A stretch of DNA of 64,000 nucleotides, from contig CM058234.1 in assembly GCA_030180135.1 (NCBI GenBank), forward strand, positions 31,530,766 through 31,594,765. Direction: 5' to 3'. The translations under genes and the position numbers were made by a program. Origin of the DNA: Orychophragmus violaceus (lineage: Eukaryota > Streptophyta > Magnoliopsida > Brassicales > Brassicaceae). Each line of letters begins with the position of its first letter. Position 1 is the stretch's first letter. Below the pieces are notes generated by a model, which made no database searches, was not told where the DNA came from, and saw only the letters and a program-made list of their open reading frames with translations. Shown in pieces: positions 59,029 to 64,000 of the stretch.

Positions 59029-62000
59029 TTACATTTCAATGTCTCTAATGCCTACAGCTGCAGTCAGGAACTCGAGCTTAGGCCTTGGGAGTGGCTTTGT
59101 CAACGGATCAGCGACGTTATCATCAGTTTGAACTCGGCTGATCTTGACTTCCTTTCTATTAATGATGTCACGTATCAAGTGAAATCTTCTTAGAACATGC
59201 TTGGATTTCTGGTGTGATCTTGGTTCCTTTGCCTGAGCAATAGCACCATTGTTATCACAAAACAGTGCCAGAGGCTCACCCGCATCTGGTATCACACCTA
59301 GTTCAATAATGAACTTTCGTATCCAAACAGCTTCCTTCGCAGCTTCCGAAGCGGCGATATATTCAGCTTCTGTAGTGGAATCAGCAACAGTGTCTTGCTT
59401 GGAGCTTCTCCAACTGATTGCACCGCCATTCAGACAAAAGATATAACCGGACTGTGACCGGAAATCATCTTGGTCTGTCTGGAAACTTGCGTCCGTGAAT
59501 CCACTGACTTTAACCACATCACTTCCACCATACACCAAGAACTTATCCTTAGTATGTCTTAGATACTTCAAGATATTCTTTACGGCAATCCAGTGGCTTT
59601 CACCTGGATTTGACTGGTATCTACTCGTCATGCTCAATGCATAAGCAACATCAGGACGAGTACAGATCATGGCATACATGACAGATCCTATTGCAGATGC
59701 ATAAGGAATATTCTTCATGCGCTCAAGCTCAGCAGCCGTCGTAGGGCTCTGCTTCTTGCTTAGCGTTGTGCCATGTACCACTGGCGTGAAGCCCTTCTTG
59801 GAATCTTTCATGCTGAATCTTTGTAGGACTTTGTCAATGTATGAATCTTGACACAAGCCTATCAGCCTTCTAGATCTATCCCGGTAGATCCTGATTCCAA
59901 GAACGTATGCGGCTTCACCCATGTCTTTCATGGAAAAACAACTTCCAAGCCAGTCCTTTACTGACTTCAGCATTGGAACGTCGTTTCCGAGAAGCAGTAT
60001 GTCATCGACATACAGAATAAGAAATACTATCTTGCTCCCACTAGTTTTCTTATACACGCATTGTTCTTCTTCGTTTCTGATGAAGTCAAATTGCTTGATC
60101 GCTTCATCAAAACGAAGATTCCAGCTCCTCGATGCTTGCTTCAATCCATAAATGGATTTATGAAGCTTGCATACTTTCCCAGCATTCTTTGGATCTATGT
60201 AACCGTCAGGTTGCGTCATATACACATCCTCTTCCAGAATACCATTCAGGAAGGCGGTTTTCACGTCCATCTGCCAAATTTCATAATCATGAAAAGCTGC
60301 AGTTGCTAGTAGAATCCGAATAGATTTCATCATAGCCACTGGGGAATAGGTTTCATCGTAATCCACACCGTGAACTTGTCTGAAACCTTTTGCCACCAAC
60401 CTGGCTTTAAAAATCTGGACATTTCCATCCACGTCAATCTTCTTCTTGAAGATACATTTGCACTCGATGGCTTTTACACCAGCAGGTAAGTCAACCAACG
60501 AAAACACTTGGTTGACCGACATGGAGTCCATTTCGGAATCAGTGGCCTTGCGCCACTTAGAGGAATATGGGCCCATCATGGCTTGATTGAAGTTCGATGG
60601 TTCATCACCATCAATGATCAGAAGATCATGACAGTTAGTCACGAGGAGTCCTTGATATCTCTCGGGTTCGTGACGGATCCTCCCGGATCTTCGAACTTCA
60701 GGTACTACAGGTTCAGGCTCTACAATTTCTTGTAGGTCCTCCTGCTGCTCTTCCTCATTAGGTTGAGCAGTATCCTGTTCATCTTGAATTTCTTCAAGCA
60801 GTACCTTACTCCCACTGTCTTTCTTAGAGAGAAACTCCCTCTCAAGAAAGTTACAATCCCGGGCAACAAAGATCTTGTTCTCGGAACGTAGATAGAAGTA
60901 ATAAGCCTTGGTTTCCTTCGGATAACCAATGAAGTAGCATTTATCAGACTTTGGTGTAAGCTTGTCTGAGATTAATCTCTTGACATAGGCTTCACAACCC
61001 CAAATTCTAAGATAAGACAGCACTGGAGCCACTCCAGTCCATAATTCATATGGTGTCTTTGCTACTGCTTTCGATGGCGCTCTATTTAGAGTGAACACTG
61101 CTGTTAGCAGAGCATATCCCCAAAGGGATATTGGAAGGTCTGTGTGACTCATCATAGATCGAACCATATCCAATAAGGTCCGATTTCTCCTCTCAGACAC
61201 ACCATTCCATTGAGGTGTTCCAGGAGGAGTGAGTTGGGACACGATCCCACACTCTCTTAGATGATCACTGAATTCTTGGCTTAAGTATTCTCCTCCTCGG
61301 TCGGACCGAAGAGCCTTAATGCTTTTGCCAAGTTGGTTCTGTACTTCATTTTGGAATTCTCTGAACTTCTCAAAAGATTCAGACTTATGTTTCATTAAAT
61401 AAACATATCCATACCTACTGAAATCATCAGTGAAGGTAATGAAGTACTGATAGTTTCCTCTTGCATTTGTGGACATTGGGCCACACACATCAGTGTGTAT
61501 CAGGCCCAACAAGTCACTGGCCCTCTCGTTAGGTTTATTAAAGGGGGCCCGTGTCATTTTGCCCATCATGCAGGATTCACATTTCTCACATGACTCAAAG
61601 TCAAATGAGCCAAGAAGTCCATTCGAATGGAGCCTCTTGATGCGTTTCTCGCTGATGTGCCCTAAACGACAATGCCATAGAAACGTTCGGTTCTCCTCAT
61701 TAGGTTTGAACCGTTTGGTATTAATGTTATAAATTGGCGCGGATTGATCGAGTATGTAAAGCCCATTCGTAAGAGGGGCACAACCATAGAACAAATTGTT
61801 GCGATTGAAGGAACATAATTTATTCTTAACTGAAAAATCATAACCTTCCAAATCCAACAAAGAAATTGAAATAATATTCCTGCTTATAGCAGGTACAAAA
61901 TAACAATTATTGAGTTCTAAAACCAATCCCGAAGGTAAAGACAACAAGTATGTGCCTACAGCTAGTGCTGGAACTTTCGCTCCATTCCCAACTCGTAGCT

Positions 62001-63006
62001 CCACTTGTCCTTGCTTCAGCCTTCTACTGTTGCTGAGTGCCTGCATATTAGTACAAATATGAGCCCCACAACCAGTATCCATAACCCATGAGGTATTATC
62101 AGAAGTAGTTGTATTAACTTCTATAACAAAAATACCTGATGAAGAAGTCTCGAGAGTCTTCTTCTTCAATTCCTTTAGACCTTCTTGGAATTTCTTACAT
62201 TCTCTCCTCCAATGCCCTGGTTCTTTACAGAACCTGCATATATCAGTTGGCCCAGCCTTGGACTTGGGCTTGGGCTTTGGCGTGTCCTTGTCCGCGACTT
62301 GGACAGCCTTGGCCTTTCCCTTATCCTTAGCAGAGGATTTCTTAAACCCCTTGCCCTTTTGCACCATAAGCACATTGGGGTCCTTGGCGGTTTTCCTCAA
62401 GTTGGGCTCTGCAGTCTTGAGCATTCCGTGAAGCTCAGGCAATGTCTTACTCAAGCCATGCATATTAAAGTTCAGAATGAACTGATCATAGCTTGCAGGT
62501 AAAGACTGCAGAACGATGTCGCAGGCAAGTTCCTGGCTGATAGGGCAGTCGAGTTTCTGAAGATGATCGAGATAACCCATCATCTTCAAGACATGAGGAC
62601 TCACTGCCGCATTTGCAGCCAACTTACAGTCTAAGAGGTTCTTAACTGTCTGAAACCTCTCAGTCCTTGCTTGCTCCTGAAAAAGTGATTTCAGGCTTGC
62701 CATTATCTCGATGGGTGACAATACACTCTCGAACTGCATTTGCAGCTCAGCAGTCATTGTCGCCAACATCAGGCAATAGACATCATTTTCATCTGACGAA
62801 TGCTTTTCCCAAGCATTGTGCAGAGTCCTGGCGGCATTGTTAGCAGGCCTCTCGGGGAGGGGATCACGAAGGACATAATCCTTCTTCTCCTGCTTGAGGA
62901 CCAGCCTCAAGTTTCTTGACCACGTCAGGAAGTTCGTTCCAGTCAGCTTCTCCTTCTCGAGAACAGACCGGATTGAGAATGTGTTTTGAGTGCTTGTAGT
63001 AGTCAT
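59029..63006 (-). CDS. Copia Gag-Pol polyprotein (element E), intact, 1325 aa
   Basis: One open frame with all retrotransposition activities, processed by its own protease in cytoplasmic particles. Gag is about 1-290 with a CCHC knuckle at C257, C260, H265, C270. Protease has D310-TG (VMDTGCG). The integrase zinc site has H445, H450, C476, C479; the integrase core is D506, D569, E605 (D-x35-E). RT has KARLVAKGF near 868 and YVDD at 999-1002. RNase H has D1172, E1213, D1251. The length is normal for plant copia. Start MTTTSTQNTFSIR matches D. One conserved RT residue differs: KCIFKKK at 850 where D has KWIFKKK, which could weaken the enzyme. Best candidate in this window to supply enzymes to B and C. 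Confidence 0.95.
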   Translation of the reverse strand: MTTTSTQNTFSIRSVLEKEKLTGTNFLTWSRNLRLVLKQEKKDYVLRDPLPERPANNAARTLHNAWEKHSSDENDVYCLMLATMTAELQMQFESVLSPIEIMASLKSLFQEQARTERFQTVKNLLDCKLAANAAVSPHVLKMMGYLDHLQKLDCPISQELACDIVLQSLPASYDQFILNFNMHGLSKTLPELHGMLKTAEPNLRKTAKDPNVLMVQKGKGFKKSSAKDKGKAKAVQVADKDTPKPKPKSKAGPTDICRFCKEPGHWRRECKKFQEGLKELKKKTLETSSSGIFVIEVNTTTSDNTSWVMDTGCGAHICTNMQALSNSRRLKQGQVELRVGNGAKVPALAVGTYLLSLPSGLVLELNNCYFVPAISRNIISISLLDLEGYDFSVKNKLCSFNRNNLFYGCAPLTNGLYILDQSAPIYNINTKRFKPNEENRTFLWHCRLGHISEKRIKRLHSNGLLGSFDFESCEKCESCMMGKMTRAPFNKPNERASDLLGLIHTDVCGPMSTNARGNYQYFITFTDDFSRYGYVYLMKHKSESFEKFREFQNEVQNQLGKSIKALRSDRGGEYLSQEFSDHLRECGIVSQLTPPGTPQWNGVSERRNRTLLDMVRSMMSHTDLPISLWGYALLTAVFTLNRAPSKAVAKTPYELWTGVAPVLSYLRIWGCEAYVKRLISDKLTPKSDKCYFIGYPKETKAYYFYLRSENKIFVARDCNFLEREFLSKKDSGSKVLLEEIQDEQDTAQPNEEEQQEDLQEIVEPEPVVPEVRRSGRIRHEPERYQGLLVTNCHDLLIIDGDEPSNFNQAMMGPYSSKWRKATDSEMDSMSVNQVFSLVDLPAGVKAIECKCIFKKKIDVDGNVQIFKARLVAKGFRQVHGVDYDETYSPVAMMKSIRILLATAAFHDYEIWQMDVKTAFLNGILEEDVYMTQPDGYIDPKNAGKVCKLHKSIYGLKQASRSWNLRFDEAIKQFDFIRNEEEQCVYKKTSGSKIVFLILYVDDILLLGNDVPMLKSVKDWLGSCFSMKDMGEAAYVLGIRIYRDRSRRLIGLCQDSYIDKVLQRFSMKDSKKGFTPVVHGTTLSKKQSPTTAAELERMKNIPYASAIGSVMYAMICTRPDVAYALSMTSRYQSNPGESHWIAVKNILKYLRHTKDKFLVYGGSDVVKVSGFTDASFQTDQDDFRSQSGYIFCLNGGAISWRSSKQDTVADSTTEAEYIAASEAAKEAVWIRKFIIELGVIPDAGEPLALFCDNNGAIAQAKEPRSHQKSKHVLRRFHLIRDIINRKEVKISRVQTDDNVADPLTKPLPRPKLEFLTAAVGIRDIEM

Positions 63007-64000
63007 AGCTGAAATATAATATAAAAAGGTTATTAGTTAATATGTTCAATATGATTAATCTCGTATTAAATTTAATATGATTAATCATGCATTATATTCA
63101 ATAACATCAGTTACCCTCAATAGAATATAATGATTCCAAGATCCACATATAACTAAGATTAAAGTGGGCCACTGGCCGTCACCCAACCTTAGCTTATATC
63201 GGTAAGCCCTATATCGGCTAATTATATCCGTGATATAACTCTTGGTTGTGAATCTGGGCCCGAGGCCCAATCCACTCTGATGTCTCAAGGCCCGGGACTC
63301 CCGATGGCCTAGTCAAGAAAACCAGACTATACAGTCATGTAATCATTAATGTCTGGGACTCCCAATGACATTTATGAATCACAAACCGTCTTATCCACGC
63401 AAAAGTAGACACCCTCACACTGTAAGGCCATGAATACAATTGAATGGGCTTCGACAGCTGACATAGACTGGACAAGACATCCAACGCTTGATATTATTTG
63501 AGGTTTGTAGGTTTATTAAAATTTCATCCCAAAATAGAAGATTACTATTTTGGGAAACTTTCCATTTTGGGAAACCTACTATTTTTGGAAACTTTCTAAA
63601 ATTGGAAACTTTCTAAAAACGGAAACTTTCTAACTTTAGAAATTTCTTAAAATCCAAAACATGCAAATCTAGAAACTTCTATTTTAAGAAACTTTCTAAT
63701 TTCAAAATTTCGGAAACTTTAATTTAAAATCGATTTATATAACTTTATAAAATAAATTTTAAATTAATCTGAAGAAAAGACTCAAATAATTGGCCCAATT
63801 GTTTTAACTTCTTGGCCCGAGGCCCAAGAATTGGTCCATGTCCAAGACATGACCCAATTGTCCAATTAAATGACATAACCGGTCTGGTTCATTAAAATTG
63901 GTCTTAACCAAAATTAATTACTACGATGACCACAATTGTCAACCGGTTATTTACTAAACCGGATTTTCTCAATTTATTTGGTCCAACCAAATCAAATTAG
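63007..64000 (-). other. 5' leader of E (truncated by window end)
   Basis: Aligns with D leader 36330-37322 in reverse. Contains repeated GAAACTTTC-type words (63540-63720) and paired GGCCCAA / GACCAA words. The CpG-rich part and the 5' LTR are not reached. Confidence 0.8.

Larger units (their letters stand above)
57543..64000 (-). mobile_element. Copia element E, apparently intact interior, runs off window
   Basis: Minus-strand copia element nearly identical to D and inserted in Gypsy G. The 3' LTR is 57543-58180, followed by polypurine tract, 3' noncoding region, complete Gag-Pol frame (59029-63006) and part of the leader. The 5' LTR is outside the window. The left flank is CCTTA (57538-57542). 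The LTR begins (plus strand) TGAAGGATTG, unlike the TGTTGGATCG of D, so the LTR edge has diverged. Confidence 0.93.

Overview
The window is a dense transposable-element nest from a plant nuclear genome. It is AT-rich, with many Ty1/copia LTR elements primed by initiator-Met tRNA, Helitron ends of the ATREP type, and CACTA and Mutator-like remnants. Decayed members of the RPA-like DUF223 family and of an F-box family like Arabidopsis At1g67623 point to Brassicaceae, probably pericentromeric or otherwise heterochromatic. I see no intact ordinary host gene. The species is not determined.

Layout. 1-5049: 3' part of a decayed copia element A (+). 5050-8486: host-like DNA with an intron-bearing DUF223/RPA-like pseudogene (-), a long (GA)n tract and small repeats. 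8487-17921: a probable CACTA element with a small three-exon gene and a clear right terminal repeat at 17901-17921; it is split by copia element B (-, 10036-17138, target duplication TTAAT). 17922-24095: an unassigned stretch, an F-box-like pseudogene (+, 18792-19570) and a Mutator-like transposase pseudogene (-, 20117-22860). 24096-28119: two small Helitrons with facing 3' ends. 28120-64000: a multi-layer nest. A LINE (-) holds copia element F (30961-43737), which holds copia element D (35014-42789, target duplication GCAGA). The 5' end of the LINE abuts Gypsy element G (-, from 46629), which holds copia element C (-, 47713-54866) and copia element E (-, from 57543 past the window end). A block running from mid-Helitron through the LINE into Gypsy RT is tandemly duplicated: 27171-29560 is a shortened copy of 29556-56985.

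How the parts work together. A, B, C, D and E are one copia clade: they share Gag type, PBS, polypurine tract, a long 3' noncoding region and a structured U3 element. E carries one uninterrupted 1325-residue Gag-Pol. D has the same polyprotein broken by one extra A in gag, although its LTRs are almost identical. B and C keep a complete gag but have ruined pol, yet their LTR pairs are about 98-99% identical and B has a perfect target duplication. The simplest reading is a gag-retaining, pol-dead (non-autonomous) lineage moved in trans by E/D-like relatives. This and the covarying U3 structure are the most interesting signals here.
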